From NCBI GenBank assembly GCA_037783545.1, contig JBBELK010000482.1, forward strand, positions 930,001 to 994,000: a DNA stretch of 64,000 nucleotides, read 5' to 3'. Source of the DNA: Henricia sp. BOLD:AAB3569. Its lineage: Eukaryota; Echinodermata; Asteroidea; Spinulosida; Echinasteridae. The translations under genes were made by a program, and so were the position numbers. This document shows positions 11,802-23,609 of this stretch, in pieces. The first letter of the stretch is position 1. Each line of letters opens with the position of its first letter. The notes under the pieces are model-generated. The model did no database searches. It saw only the letters and a list, made by a program, of their open reading frames with translations, and was not told where the DNA came from.

Positions 11802-12239
11802 TTTAAAGATAGTATACATGATTGGTAAACTGTTACAAATAGTTTTATCCCCCTGTGTGATTGAAGATATGCATGATTAAAACCAACCTGAGCAAAAACC
11901 AGCTCTGTACTTCGTCTAACTTTTGAGAAAACAGTCAAAAAAGGGTTTGCAGTCATTTTGCCCCAAAACCACTTCGCCCTGAACCATTTTGCCCTGAACC
12001 ACGGCGTGTGCACGAAGTGGTTTTGAGGCGAAGTGGCATTTTTTTGGGGCGAATTGAATTTTCGTCCAATGAGACGAAAACTAATTGTTTTACTCATTTC
12101 TCAAAGACTATAGCACTTCAGACAAAACCATTTCAGGGGAAGTTTTCTACGGTCATCATGTTTATATTGTGTGAGTTAGGCGTAAATCTGTGAACATTTC
12201 TGATTTTCGAGATTACCAATGATGTAGCATGCCTTTAAA
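11802..12239. mobile_element. Family K MITE, copy 1
   Basis: The ends TTTAAAGATAGTATACATGA and TACCAATGATGTAGCATGCC are diverged inverted repeats. The second copy at 40356-40863 keeps them much better. The interior carries a cluster of alternating TTCGCCCTGAACCA and its complement GAAGTGGTTTTG. There is no coding capacity. Confidence 0.7.
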
Positions 12240-12467
12240 CCCTGTCTCGGATGCACACTTGGATGCTTCTAAAGTCATGAACTTATACTGAAAAAGTCGA
12301 GCATTGTTCCAGTTCCGAGTACTGAAGTTGATGATCTAATGAAATGATAGCATGATGCAGATTGTGTGGAACAGGGTGTTAATAATTTGATAAAACCTGG
12401 TCAGATTTATTTCATGGGGCCCCTGAAGATATTTATCACACTGTCTCATGTGTTAAAGGGTATTTTA

Positions 12468-12864
12468 TATAACGCCCAAGTAGATCCTTGTAGATCCCTG
12501 ATTGGACGATAGCAGGTCACGTGTCGTTTAATATTTAATCAATTTAATGCTACGTCACTATACTGTGCAATTTTGTTCCATCTGCCGTGCAATTTTGTTC
12601 CATACGTTTTTTCCATTGCACGGTGCGCCCGCGCCCACTGTGCGCCTGTTCATTATTGTATGTGAAGTGCGTGTCGAATGTATGACGCGAGCGCGACCAG
12701 TGAACACGACTGGCCCCGGCCCCCGACACAAAAAAAAATTTCTGCAACTCACAAGCGACATGGTCGGTTTGTACTTTATGGCGGACGATAAAATAAATTT
12801 GAAGGGTAAGCCTGAATAATTTGTAAACAAAAGTAGGATGACAAAGATCTACTTGGGCGTTATA
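12468..12864. mobile_element. MITE with TATAACGCCCAAGTAGATC ends
   Basis: The left end TATAACGCCCAAGTAGATC and the right end GATCTACTTGGGCGTTATA are perfect 19-bp inverted repeats. The interior has a direct repeat of GTGCAATTTTGTTCCAT (12566-12603) and a GC-rich core. A TA dinucleotide at the borders could be the target duplication. Confidence 0.75.
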
Positions 12865-13232
12865 TCAAACAAAAAATAAATGTTTTAATTCGTGCAATGG
12901 CAGGAATATTTTCATTCGGTGAAAGATGGAATATGTTCCATTCAACTCGGCTTCGCCTCGTTGAATGGACTCATAACTCATAAACATTCATTATTTGTAT
13001 TATATCATTTACAGATGAACCTTTTCACGAATTCCAGGAACAACAGCATTACATAACTAAAGAATAATGTTGATAAACTGCCTTGTACAAATTTCAGCCA
13101 CATACATCCAGTAATAGACCGATGCAGTAATATAATAGTACCTCAGATAACCTTAAAAATCCATGCACCATTTGTGTGTTGAATGAATGGTAAAAAAAAT
13201 AATTTGCAAACGATTTATAGAAAAATACCTTC

Positions 13233-13381
13233 AATAGAGCCTTTGCACGGCGGCCATGACAGGGGGCAGCCACATTGTTACCATGTGTCATGCATGAGTA
13301 GGTGCTTTGTGGTTCTATTGTTACATCATTTAAATAAGAAAACCTGCCCCCTGTCATGGCCGCTGGTGCAGAAGCTCTATT
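13233..13381. mobile_element. Family G palindromic MITE, copy 1
   Basis: The left arm AATAGAGCCTTTGCAC continues GGCGGCCATGACAGGGGGCA. The right arm TGCCCCCTGTCATGGCCGCT is its reverse complement and ends AAGCTCTATT. A second copy with the same interior (CATGCATGAGTAGG block) is at 54787-54937. Confidence 0.75.
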
Positions 13382-13645
13382 GGCGATTTCTCCCACAAAG
13401 GTACCATTTTTCACGGGTAAACAAAAAAATCATGTGTTGTTGGTTACCATTGCTGTCAACACTTTTAGTCGGGTTTTTCTTGTCAACTCATGAAGTAAAA
13501 TTTTGGCCGAATTTTGGGGCACTGGAAATGATACATTATGCTTTAAAGTCAATGTAGGGTATTTCACAGAATACAGATTTTGGAGTTGACATGAGGTTGA
13601 AAACAATGGGCATTTCATGCTTCAAATTAAACCGAAGTAACATTT

Positions 13646-13873
13646 GGGACTTTCTATAAATTAGGGGTCCAAAAGTGCGATATGTGTGATATGTGTTATT
13701 TTTCGTACAAAAATCATTAAATTGGCTTTTAAACCATTTTGTATGAATTGTACTTTATGTACTCACTCTTTGAGATGGAAAGTATTTAGAGAATGTGTCC
13801 TGAATTTACAAAAACAAGATGTAAAATGTAACGGGGGACGCCAACATTGGACCCCTAATTTATAGAAAGACCC
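13646..13873. mobile_element. Family B MITE, copy 2
   Basis: The left end GGGACTTTCTATAAATTAGG and the right end CCTAATTTATAGAAAGACCC form an inverted repeat of about 25 bp. The interior has GTAACGGGGGAC, shared with 4340-4622 in the opposite orientation. The AGGGGTCCAAAAGTGCGA segment is also used by the element at 25078-25533, so the two families are related. Confidence 0.75.
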
Positions 13874-14939
13874 ATTTACTGCCTGAATTGAATGTTCATT
13901 TAAAAAGCCAATAATGTATGTTTAGTATTATACATACATGTACCCTGCAACCAAATCTCAAAATATTTCTGTGTCATTGGTCTAACCCAGTAGATTCCCT
14001 GGATTCTCGGAAAGTGGACCATTTCCTGGAACAGGCAGAACCATCCAGGTCCATCAGAATGCTTTGTATGATAACCAGCGAGATTAAACTGGTTGCATTA
14101 AAGTCACTCGGAATTGGTGTTGATTTTATTTTCATAACCTGTTGGCCTAAGCAGGGTTGTTTTGGAAGCTATACTAGGAAATGTCGATTAGTCTAGGCCA
14201 GCATTCAGTCCTGTCAAGAAAGTTCAGTCTCGGTAAATGGTGTACACTTTCTTTGTTGACTTCGAAGATTCAGATAGTAAGATCAGATATTTTAGGCACT
14301 ATTTCGAAATGTTATATGCGCAATGGTTCGTAGGATTTGAGAGGTGAGCGGTGCATTTTCTCCGGGTTGCCGTTCGTATAGTCTGAATGCAAATCACATA
14401 TTACCCGGGTACACACTAAAGCGGGTAAGCTGAACTGCGGGGTTAATTTTGTAGTGTGAAACCGATTCTCCGGATTAGTTTCTACCTGGGTATGGACTAA
14501 GTCAGGAGTAGTGCGAAACCTATAAAATATTTATAAATTATTTTAGATATTTTCCCTAAAACCTAATGAAAAATTAAAAATCTCTCAATTTATTTGTGGT
14601 TTTGATGGTTCAAAATTTATAAATTTGGACCATTAATCCACAACATCCCACAAATGACCCACTTTATTTTAAACAGTCTTCACCATAAATGTGGGCAGTC
14701 TCAAGGCCCCAGGGCAAGCAGGCAGTCCGTTTGTATAAATATTGATGGTCTCTGTAGAAAGAAGAAAGCGTGCCAATATGTATGGTGAAATTATATCAAC
14801 TTGGTGCAGTCGTTTGGGTCAACAGAATTTTTTAAATGCGTCCAACGTTTTTACTATTTTTGATCGAGGTCAGTAAAAGTGATCAATTTTAATGTCTTGA
14901 AAAATTTAAATGGCCAAATATGGACGAAGGAAAAATGAT

Positions 14940-15000
14940 ATGATTCTCAGCGGGAGTCGAACCCAGGACCTCTGACGCACTGTGCAGATGCTTTGCCAGC
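14940..15000 (-). mobile_element. tRNA-derived SINE head fragment
   Basis: On the minus strand it reads as a tRNA-like head with GCATCTGCACAGTGCGTCAG, then GGTCCTGGGTTCGACTCCCG (B box). Only the head is seen. It is related to the heads near 34454-35690. Confidence 0.55.
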
Positions 15001-16509
15001 TTTGTTTAAAACCCAAATTTGACATAGGAAACAATGGAAAATAGTGTTTGTTTTGTTTTGAAAATTTCAGTTGATGATCTGTATGTATTTTGGTTGATCA
15101 CTCCCAGATAATGTAGCACAGTCAGAATTGTTTCTTCGTCAAAGTGATTTTTTTTAAAATGGTTACTAAAATACGGTATTTTTCTCCAAAAAAACAAATT
15201 TTAAATTTACATAACTCTTACACAAACATGTTGTACAACATAATTAACCTGTTTTCATTTGGCCTCGTGCCAACATCAAAACAAATGCATGCATGTTACA
15301 CAACTTAAGACATTATTGATTAAAAAACAATTTCCATGGATAGTGCAGTCACCATTTTCAGTCTATAGACTGCACTCTTTCACTGCCAAAGTCCTTGCAT
15401 AACCCCATCCCACTTTGCCAGTCCTGTCATGCTCCGCGTGCTGCTATTGACCGTGCCCTATCCTTGACACTCTGCCCAGAACCATGGAGAGAGAGAAATA
15501 AATAAAAGGGTGCTGGGGGAGGCCCTATACAATCCCCCTTTTCATAATCTACCTTCATTGTCAAGGTGAAGTAGAGCATATCTCTGGCATAGCCAGAATT
15601 TTTTTTCCTCTTTTACTCTTTCCGAGATCTTCCTGTTGCAAAACATACCCTTTTTGTGTCTGTGACGGGCGAGCCTACGTGTAAGATGCTGGTGTATTTA
15701 TTATTATGAATAGCAATCGCACTGGTTGGCCGACCCTGGCTGTGTCACATCTAAGTGGGTCAGAATTGGGCGGAGCTTAGAGTGCATGGCTTCAGTGAAA
15801 ATCCAGAGCATTGACCGGGGAAAGAGTACTTTGTACTTGAACTTCATTTTCATAATTCTTTTTGGAAAAACTGGGGGCGGATTGAGTTGTCCTTTTTGTA
15901 AAAACGTTTGGCTGGGTGAAAGCTAGGTGAAGCGGGCAACACGTACCGTACGGCGCTATGACACACGCGCCATGATTATTTTTTCTCCCCTTTTTACCGC
16001 TATATACCAGTAACATTTTTTGGATGATGGATAATTTGTTCGTGATGAAGACGTGAAACTAATTCCAAATAAATGGGAACAATTTATTTTAATGGGTCGG
16101 CGATTCAACGTTGGTTTGATTGATTTTATTTTTCATTTTTGATTAATTTCGTTTGGTACTTTTGATGTATTTTGTTCCCAATTTTTGTAAGAATTATTGA
16201 CTTTGGAAGACAAAATCTTTATCAATCGTTCTTGTATCATTGTTTGTCAGAGAAATTTTTATTTTATTTATTTATTTATTTTATTTTTCCGGTTGAAAGT
16301 TCCATTCCTGTCAATGCCTATTTCTGTTTCAGACATTTTGTGATGGTTGAATTTGTATGGATGGGACAAATATTAATGATACCATAGCTAAAGTCTTGCA
16401 TCAACATGTTTTTGAATGTTGACAGCAGAACAGAAAATTGTAAAGATTTAAAGAAAATTATAGAGGCAATTACATGATTAGTTACGTTACATTTTTAGGT
16501 GCCTTAAGT

Positions 16510-16590
16510 GGTGTTCCCATTGGACTTTTTTGGGTAAATCTCCCGTGGTTGTGCGGGAGAGTAACAAAATTAAGTCCAATGGGGACGCAC
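16510..16590. mobile_element. Family L mini-MITE, 81 bp
   Basis: GTGTTCCCATTGGACTTTTT at the left and AAGTCCAATGGGGACGCAC at the right are inverted repeats. The centre has a small CTCCCGTGG...CGGGAG hairpin. It looks like the shortest member of the TTGGACTT family. Confidence 0.65.
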
Positions 16591-16894
16591 AAAGAATGAC
16601 GTATACCGGTAATGTACATGTACACATGTACGAGCGTGTAGTGCACTGTATGAACCTGCACACAATAGAGCTCCGTATAAACCAGGTAGCACCGTAACTG
16701 TGTGGACTTGCATAGGTCCGCAGACGAGTTGTCTTAGCATTTTAAAAAGGATAAGAGGAGGGGGATGGGGGTTCCAAAAAAAGTATAAGGTGTGTAACGA
16801 TGCCCTTAAACCGAAATCCTGCGTTTCATTTTTGAGAAAAAAAAATTTTCGGTACAGTGCACGAGTACGAAAAGAAGTCTGCATAGTGTATGTG

Positions 16895-17005
16895 GGGGAG
16901 GTCTGTGTGCGCGTACGTGTGTACATGTACACATACTGTGTACATGTGAATGTACGCGCACATGTACAACATGTGAACGTACACGCACATGTACAACATG
17001 CGAAG
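16895..17005. repeat. TGTACATGT/CGTACACGC alternating purine-pyrimidine tract
   Basis: About 110 bases of alternating purine-pyrimidine sequence built from GTACATGTACAC, GTGAACGTACACGCACATG and variants, imperfectly tandem and palindromic. Such tracts can extrude cruciforms or adopt Z-form; no function is shown. Confidence 0.6.
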
Positions 17006-17744
17006 CCAGTTTTAAGAAAAAGGCTTGTATCTCCAATTCCCCTACGTCGGAAATTTAAGTTTTTTATATTTTTCGTTACAGGGACACGTAAGCTTTCTAA
17101 ATTCGTTCCCTCGTGTAAATTAATTTTTTAATCATTTCACCCAAACACGGACAGTCTTTTGTGTTTTACATTATGTATATTAAACGTATCTTTACTTTGT
17201 TCTGTTACATTATTTATGTGCTTGCCTCGAGTGGATAATGAACATCATTGTAGGCCTATATTCTATGAACGAGTTAAGGCCTACATACGGACAAATTCTG
17301 CACTTAATTTTTGTGTTTAATTATTGACTTATTTTGCCAGTAATTGATGAATAAAAAACGAAAAACCTTCAACTCTGTGAACTTGCTCCACAAAATCACC
17401 AATCCATATTTTTTTTTGTTCACTTTTTTTTCTTAATGACCCTTTCAACTACCAGGAAATATTTGTTCCATTTGTTGCCGATTTTGTCCTTGACAGTGAA
17501 AGGGCAAACAGACCACAAAGCCACAAAACAATTCTGACCTCCGAGAGAAATCCAGGCTAAAAAAAAATAGTTGAATCTGGTGTGCACAATATGCCTGTTG
17601 TATTAAGTAACAATGGCAGTATTTTTCTAACAAAGAAATAAAGTGCAACATGTTACTGCTATCTGGAAGTTGACTTTTTGGAATTGTGCCCTAGGCCTCT
17701 CTCTGGTACCTGGGAGTGGTGAAAGTTTTGCCCATGTGGAACTT

Positions 17745-18103
17745 GCACCCTGTTTACACTTGATCCTGATCTCGGAGTCGAACACCAAGGTTGGGGTCAG
17801 CCCCGGATCACAAACTGAGTGTAAACGCCCTCAAAACCAAAACTTGCCCCGGATCAGACCCCGAGATTTGGTCTCGCGTTAGCTGAGGGTTCGATCCCGA
17901 GCTCGGGAACAGTTTGCAATAAGATAAGTAATTAATCTTTACTGTATTCTGCCGCATCAGCTCCCCAGCCATAGTGGAGGAAAAGCCTGTATGAGTGTAC
18001 GTACACACATTATTCTGTACATGCACACATACCGTAGAGCATGACCTTTTACTGCAACTTTTGGCGCTGCGCTTGAGATCAACTACAGAATGTAAACGTT
18101 GCA
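17745..18103. mobile_element. Family D MITE, copy 2 (opposite orientation to copy 1)
   Basis: It begins GCACCCTGTTTACACTTGAT and shares the CCCCGGATCAGACCCCGAGA and TTCGATCCCGAGCTCGGGA blocks with 9646-10113 read in reverse. The far end fades near TGTAAACGTTGCAG, where a palindrome begins. Confidence 0.7.
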
Positions 18104-18116
18104 GTATTTGCAATAT

Positions 18117-18541
18117 GTGTCTGTTTTCAATACTGGAGAGACCTTTTCCTCTAGGATTATATCTCTGTACAATGTCATTCATCTTCTCTCAAAACAAAAG
18201 AAATATCTTAAGATGGATCTAAGGAGATAACTTCAGCTGAAGAACTGCAACGAATAGTGCCACAACATACCTTCCTGAAAGCCCTGTGTGCAAATTTCCA
18301 ATATACCGTATGTAACAAGGACACAAAAAATGTCACAAAGTATGTGTCCTATGTTACATACGTTAAATAGGAAATTTGTACACAGAGTTTTTAGAAAGGT
18401 ATAGTTGTTGCACTATTTGTTGCTTAAGTTATCTTCTTAGATCTGTATTATGATATTTCTTTTGTTTTGAGAGAAGATAACTGGCATTACATAGAGTTAT
18501 GATCCTAGTGAAAAAGTCTCTCCAGTATTGAAAACAGACTT
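18117..18541. repeat. 425-bp imperfect palindrome (family E, copy 1)
   Basis: The left edge GTCTGTTTTCAATACTGGAG and right edge CTCCAGTATTGAAAACAGAC are exact inverses. Matching continues inward through TCTCTCAAAACAAAAG / CTTTTGTTTTGAGAGA and ACATACC...AAGGTATAG to a centre near 18328 at GGACAC/GTGTCC. It is a large hairpin-forming foldback element. A related palindrome is at 21010-21240. Confidence 0.8.
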
Positions 18542-18554
18542 ATGTACAATAACT

Positions 18555-18700
18555 GCCTAGTGAGTCGGAGGTCTCGGGTTCCAATCCCGATAAGGCCCTT
18601 ACGATTTTACTCCCATCCCAAGTTTGGTTGTTTCATTTCAATGGTGATCAGGCACCATACCAGATGTTGTGTTCATTGCCAAAAACTCAGTGTGCTGGGG
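18555..18700 (+). mobile_element. tRNA-derived SINE (B box and body)
   Basis: GTCGGAGGTCTCGGGTTCC and CAATCCCGATAAGGCCC form the B-box half of the tRNA-like head. These are followed by the body TCCCAAGTTTGGTTGTTTCA and GGTGATCAGGCACCATACCA. The same body follows heads at 34986-35140, 51655-51775 and 57195-57320. Confidence 0.65.
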
Positions 18701-19307
18701 ATGGGGTGAGATTCGAACCCTCAAACTCCTGCATACTAGGCAGACATCTTAACCAGCCAACTACCAAGCCTGCTGGTGTGAATGGCTGGTTCGAATATCC
18801 TCCATTGGGGCAATTACATGAAATAATATAATTCTTGCGCTGGTTAAAATTATCTTTAAAGGCCCACTGTATCGTTTGCAATGACCCAAAGTGTTAATGA
18901 ACAAGTTGACTAAGAAAACCTTCCTGGAATTAAAGATTGAATTGGTACCAACTATCCAATAAAATGTTTCTGCCCGAGATTATATAATTTTACCAGAAAA
19001 TAATCCATGAAGATGAAATAATTTAGATCGTTTGCAAATGATTTACTTAGTTGGTTCGCATCTACATGTAGGCAGTCCAAAATGGGTGATGTGTACAGGC
19101 TGCACGATTCAGGCTTTGCACACTTTCCATAGGTGGGTTACGCTGTGCATGTGGACAGTGAGCGACCAGTATGAAGCCAGCCACAGAGTGCATACATACG
19201 CGACCGACTGAGAACGAAGAGACGAATTTAGAATAAGTCGTGTTGAAACACTTTGTCAAGAGCGGCAAAACACACAAGGATTTTTCATGTTTTTGGTAAC
19301 GTCGTGT

Positions 19308-19720
19308 ATTGATTGCTTTCCGGTGACGTCACGCCTTCCATCCACCATTTTAGTGGGCATTTTTCATGACCCACGTGGCTCGAGTAATAACCGGCAAACA
19401 GAGCAAGAAAAGCGAATTGGTTGCATTGGTTGCTTAACCTTGCTTTATGTTGTTGCGCCATGGCTGTTGTATCGATAAAGATAAAAATGTGTTTCTTCAG
19501 GCTAAAAATCGCGATCAAGTAGAAGCACTTTCGTGTTTACAAGCTGACTCAATATGTTGAACGTATCGCAACGCGCGTGTGTGGCATCTTCGAATATAAA
19601 TACGCTAGTGAGTATTTTTTTTACCCGTGTTCATTTGCGTCTATTGGCGCGTGCGTGTACGCACGTGACTGTTGACCACCACACATTCCCGGATGTTCTA
19701 CGTCATCGAAAGCAATCAAT
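19308..19720. mobile_element. Family I MITE, copy 1
   Basis: The left end ATTGATTGCTTTCCGGTGAC and the right end ACGTCATCGAAAGCAATCAAT are inverted repeats. It shares about 300 bp of interior (CATGACCCACGTGGCTCGAG, GGCTGTTGTATCGATAAAGA) with the copy at 27477-27830. Confidence 0.75.
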
Positions 19721-20233
19721 TGGACTGAGCTGAAAAGTCTTCAGATAGGTTTTGTTTATGTCTTTCTTTCGATTTATAATGGTTTTGTTCCCAGATCGCT
19801 CAAAAACATTATCTACAGGGCCTTCAAAAAGAGAGTAATTGCTACCTGTATATTTACAAAATGTAATACTAAATTTATAAACATTATCCAAAACCAATTA
19901 TCCACAGTGGTGAAAACTTGCAATTGTTTCCAATAAATTACTTTTCAAGTAATGTTAGTAAGTAACTTAATCTTTTGAAAATTAGCAATGTACAGTTCAA
20001 CATTGGGCAGGACTGTAGTTTGGGGGTGGACAAGTCTGATTAATTGTGAAAAAGAAAATTCTTTGACTTCTGCTGGTACTTGGATCCGGAAAGTAAGAGT
20101 TAAGGATTGTTGAGAAGAGTAACAGGATATACAACATGATAAATTGGCTATAAAGCTGTCAGACGGTCACAAAAACATGTGTGGGTTTTCACTGGAAATG
20201 AACATATTATGTCTGTAAAACAATCCTAAAATA

Positions 20234-20787
20234 TACTGAAACGCAAAAGAAACTTACCACTTGTTTAAAATGTAATGAAATTGTAACAGTTCAAAATAAA
20301 ACAAACCAACAATTGCTAATTGAAACATTGGCAGTTTACTGATGAAATGTCAAGTTTGTTCTACAGTAAAGAACAGAAGAGGGTGTAATGTCAGTCCCCT
20401 TTCAATAGCGTGTGTGGCCACCATTGATTTGGATACAGGCAGTGCATCATCGGCGCATACTGCCTACCAGTCTTTGGATGGATTGCTGCTGGATTCTGTT
20501 GCTTGAAATGCCCATTTTGCACTGGCCTTTTTAAAGCCAACATTAAGACATCACGTGCAGCTCATTACAATCATCCCATACCCCTTGGCTAATCACTGAC
20601 GGTCAAAACAGCTGTTCAACAGCTGTGCCATGAAGTGACCATTGAAGGTTCAAGTGAACTTCAGACACCGTTTGGTCTGACAGTGAGGACACTATTGTCC
20701 ACAAATAAGTTCACACATTACTACACGCAGTGTTATTGTTGCTATTTTAAGGTTTAAAAGGTGGTAAGTTTCTTTTGCGTTTCAGTA
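20234..20787. mobile_element. Tc1/mariner-type element with 27-bp perfect inverted repeats and TA duplication
   Basis: The left terminus begins TACTGAAACGCAAAAG and the right terminus (20761-20787) is its exact reverse complement over 27 bp. Both are flanked by TA (20232-20233 and 20788-20789), the signature target duplication of the Tc1/mariner superfamily. At 554 bp it is too short to be autonomous. It contains a relic of a transposase C-terminus on the minus strand (separate entry), so it looks like an internal-deletion derivative. Confidence 0.88.
20402..20512 (-). pseudogene. Relic of a Tc1-like transposase C-terminus
   Basis: On the minus strand 36 codons read through a segment containing IQRLVGSMRR, an in-frame TGA, then CTACIQINGGHTRY and a TGA stop. 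In my recollection, Tc1-like DDE transposases end with a similar pattern (IQRL.. SMRRRC.. A.I...GGHTRY). The catalytic core is absent and the stop interrupts the frame, so this is a dead remnant inside the non-autonomous element. Confidence 0.65.
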
Positions 20788-21009
20788 TAGTTCCGGTTGT
20801 AAATGGATATTTCTGAGGAAATTTTTTTACCCGCCTTCACAAATCAGGCCTTCAACTAAAAAGTTAACACTGTCATATGGTGTTTTATTTATTCTACATT
20901 AAACAGAGCCCTTGCATGTCAAGACATTTGGGTCTTTCCACAGTAATGGGTTACATTTCTGTGACATACAAGATCTTAGGTCCAAGTTCACTTAATTTTA
21001 TCTTAAAAT

Positions 21010-21240
21010 TATCCAGCTAAACCGAGGAAATAACTTTTACCCCAAGGAGTAAGAAAAATAGTCCTACAACATACATTTCTGCCCCCATTTTCCCTTATAC
21101 ATGTAACAATTTAGATAAACAAAATGTCACAATTTGTCTGTCCACATTACATACGTATAAGGGGAAATTTGTACACAAGCTTTTCAGAAATGTATCTTGT
21201 GGCAGCATTTTTTTACCTTTTTGGGCAAAAGTTGTCTCAT
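21010..21240. repeat. Family E palindrome, copy 2
   Basis: CATACATTTCTG...TTCCCTTATACATGTAA on the left is mirrored by ACATACGTATAAGGGGAAA...CAGAAATGTATC on the right. It shares GGAAATTTGTACACA with the large palindrome at 18117-18541. Confidence 0.6.
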
Positions 21241-21270
21241 GAGAACAAATAGTACATGGAAATATATTTA

Positions 21271-21717
21271 AGGCCGGGGTCACACGAATTACGAGATCCA
21301 ATTTATTGTAGTATTACTAAAGTAGCGTACGATTATGAGAGTTTGTCCGTGTGACCCCAAATCTATTGTAATCGTATCACAATCGGTCAATGACGAGAAT
21401 TCTTATCATTCTATTGTGATACGAATGTGATCCCATCTTGAATGTGATCCCATAAGCTTGTGCTTGAAAATGACGCTGGAATGTTCTGCGTGGCATGGGC
21501 AAGCGTTGTTTGACACGACGCTCAATCCACACAGAGCATTCAGAGCGTTATATGCTTGACGCTTGACGCGTAATGCGGGACGCTCGACGTGCATGTTTGT
21601 CCAGGCCACAAGTCGATTACCTCATAATTCGTGTGACCCCACTTTATTGTAATACAATTACATTCCGATTATGATAAGTTTGATGATTATGATAAGTTTC
21701 TCGTGAGACCCTGGCCT
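21271..21717. mobile_element. MITE with AGGCCGGGGTCACACGA ends
   Basis: The left end AGGCCGGGGTCACACGA and the right end TCGTGAGACCCTGGCCT are imperfect inverted repeats, with TA on both outer sides (21269-21270 and 21718-21719). Sub-terminal TGTGACCCCA motifs repeat the end sequence internally. There is no coding frame. Confidence 0.65.
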
Positions 21718-23490
21718 TAGTTTGAGATAAACTGAAGACATTGGAAAGAAATTATTGACTTATTTTTTATATACCCCATTACCATGGAAAGATCCATTTT
21801 TAAAGGGTTTAAAAAAAAAAAATTCTTGTGAAATAAAAAATTGGTGTTTACCGTTTTCGTTTATTGATAAAGCTGATTTATTGTTCATTTTCAGATTACA
21901 AAACTTGTTTATGCCTAAAAAGTACATGTAACAATTAGACAATTAAAACTCATCCGTTTGAAGTGGTTCGCCCTTTGCACATTTTAATCAATTTTGCTGT
22001 GCAGATACAATTTTGTAATTTACGAGAGGGTCAAGGATTTTAGAGCAGAATTAATACTAAAAGGCATTAAAAGACCCACTGGCCTGACCTCTCGTTGGCT
22101 TGCTTTTCAGCGAGAAAATAATGTTGTTAAAATTTTTCTGTTGTTTGGTGTAAATTACAAAATGGTTCTCAGTTATCCTTTTAACGTTTCAAATTCACCA
22201 CCATCCGTGGCATAAAAGCGGCCAGCCTTCCCGGAACTTTCCTCGGTCTGCAAGCCAAGCGCGACGGCCACAAGGATTACAACTAGCTCCGGTAATCGAT
22301 CATTCCACCTATGCCATCCCGGATCTTTTTAAAATTAATGGGGAGGGGAGGGGAGCGAGAGAATATATGCAACAATTGCCATTATTGTCCTATGCCCTTG
22401 AAAGTGGCATTCAAATTTATTTTTTTCTTCCACGGTTTACCAATTTCTGCACTTCCAGTAATTTGAATTGTCCTTTATAGTAGTTTCTTTAGAGTTTATA
22501 TTGTATGAATGAAAACAAATAAGTATGCATTTTATATGAATACAAGTAAAATATGATTTATGAATCTGTTTAAAGGACATTGTGGTCTCCTACCTGTATA
22601 AAAAGGTCAGTGGCCCACTAGGTTACCGGTAGTTAAAATTATTATTAAAATTTTGCCGTTGGTTTTAAAATTTTCCCACCAGTGTGAAAAAAATAATAAT
22701 AAATGCACAGTATTGTACCAAAAGAGCCAAATTTGCACTAATTTTTACTCCATATAAAGGACACTGTTTTATGAGGGTGGCAATGTGTTACATGTACTAG
22801 GTGTGTTCAGATGATCATTTTAAACTTATATGTCATAAGTAGCATTCTCTTGTGATAAGCTGATAATTAGTGACCATGTGGATGCACTAGTAAATTACCG
22901 ACGACGATTTATTTCAGGAGATGTCTTGTGCCTTAAAATCCAAAAATGGGGTAATTTTTATGCCTTTGTGTAAAAATGGTAAAAACTATGACTTCAGTGA
23001 ATTACTTTCGCAGTTCTTTCCTTCAACGTTGCTTGTTTGATGGCGCCCTTTTTATCAACCATTGCATTATCATGAATCATAATTGTTCCCTAATTAGTTA
23101 AAATTAAAGTGTGACGTCAGTTACCATGGTAACTGGATCCAAACATTCGCTGGTAATCTGAAACGTCCATTGCTTAAAGCGCAGGGAGACAGTTCAGTGA
23201 CATTTTCTCTTTAGTTCTCTTTGTTTAATGCAGTATTTCTTGGCTTTTTAATTGATTGAATTCAATCGAAGTTGACCCCTTTTAAAACTTATTACATGCT
23301 CTATCATTACAGCATAAAGTCCCAATAATATCAATGGGGTATATCTGTTACTTTTGTGATAATAAGTCAAAACTATCCATTTACAAAATGACAGACCACA
23401 AAATCTTGTCATCATTTGTTTGACCTTGTATTGCATGTGATCTGCAGCAGAGTAATAAATTGACTGTTTCTATTTCACATTCACCAGCAG

Positions 23491-23609
23491 GAGCAGTCTG
23501 TTCCCGGACTCATCCGAGCGAAAGAGTAGCCTTGAGGACAGCACACTGGGCACGTCACCAGGCTATTCCTTGTTCAGCTACTCGCCGTGGTCAGGAGGGA
23601 AAAAAGACG
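23491..23609 (+). CDS. Coding exon c of the Pro/Gln/Ser-rich protein
   Basis: A 119-nt exon with acceptor TTCACCAGCAG and donor GACG|GTAAGA. The first base completes the glycine codon left in phase 2 by exon b, and it exits in phase 1. It encodes about 39 residues, including SSLFPDSSERKSSLEDS and YSLFSYSPWSGG. The aromatic run SLFSYSPW resembles short linear motifs used by disordered RNA-regulatory proteins, though I cannot name one. A neighbouring AG (CACCAG, three bases upstream) makes a NAGNAG-type acceptor, so a three-base variant adding one residue is possible. Confidence 0.82.

Larger units (their letters stand above)
3574..23490 (+). other. Large intron (19.9 kb) between exons b and c, packed with transposable elements
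   Basis: I found no convincing exon on either strand here; open frames are short and lack splice support. The recognisable contents are listed separately: many MITEs, several SINE pieces, a Tc1-like relic and inverted repeats. Stretches where I see nothing specific beyond AT-rich sequence include about 4630-5275, 5700-6500, 7000-7560, 10150-11050, 13880-14930, 15010-16500, 17010-17740 and 21720-23490. Regulatory elements could be hidden in these, but cannot be called from one sequence. Confidence 0.7.
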
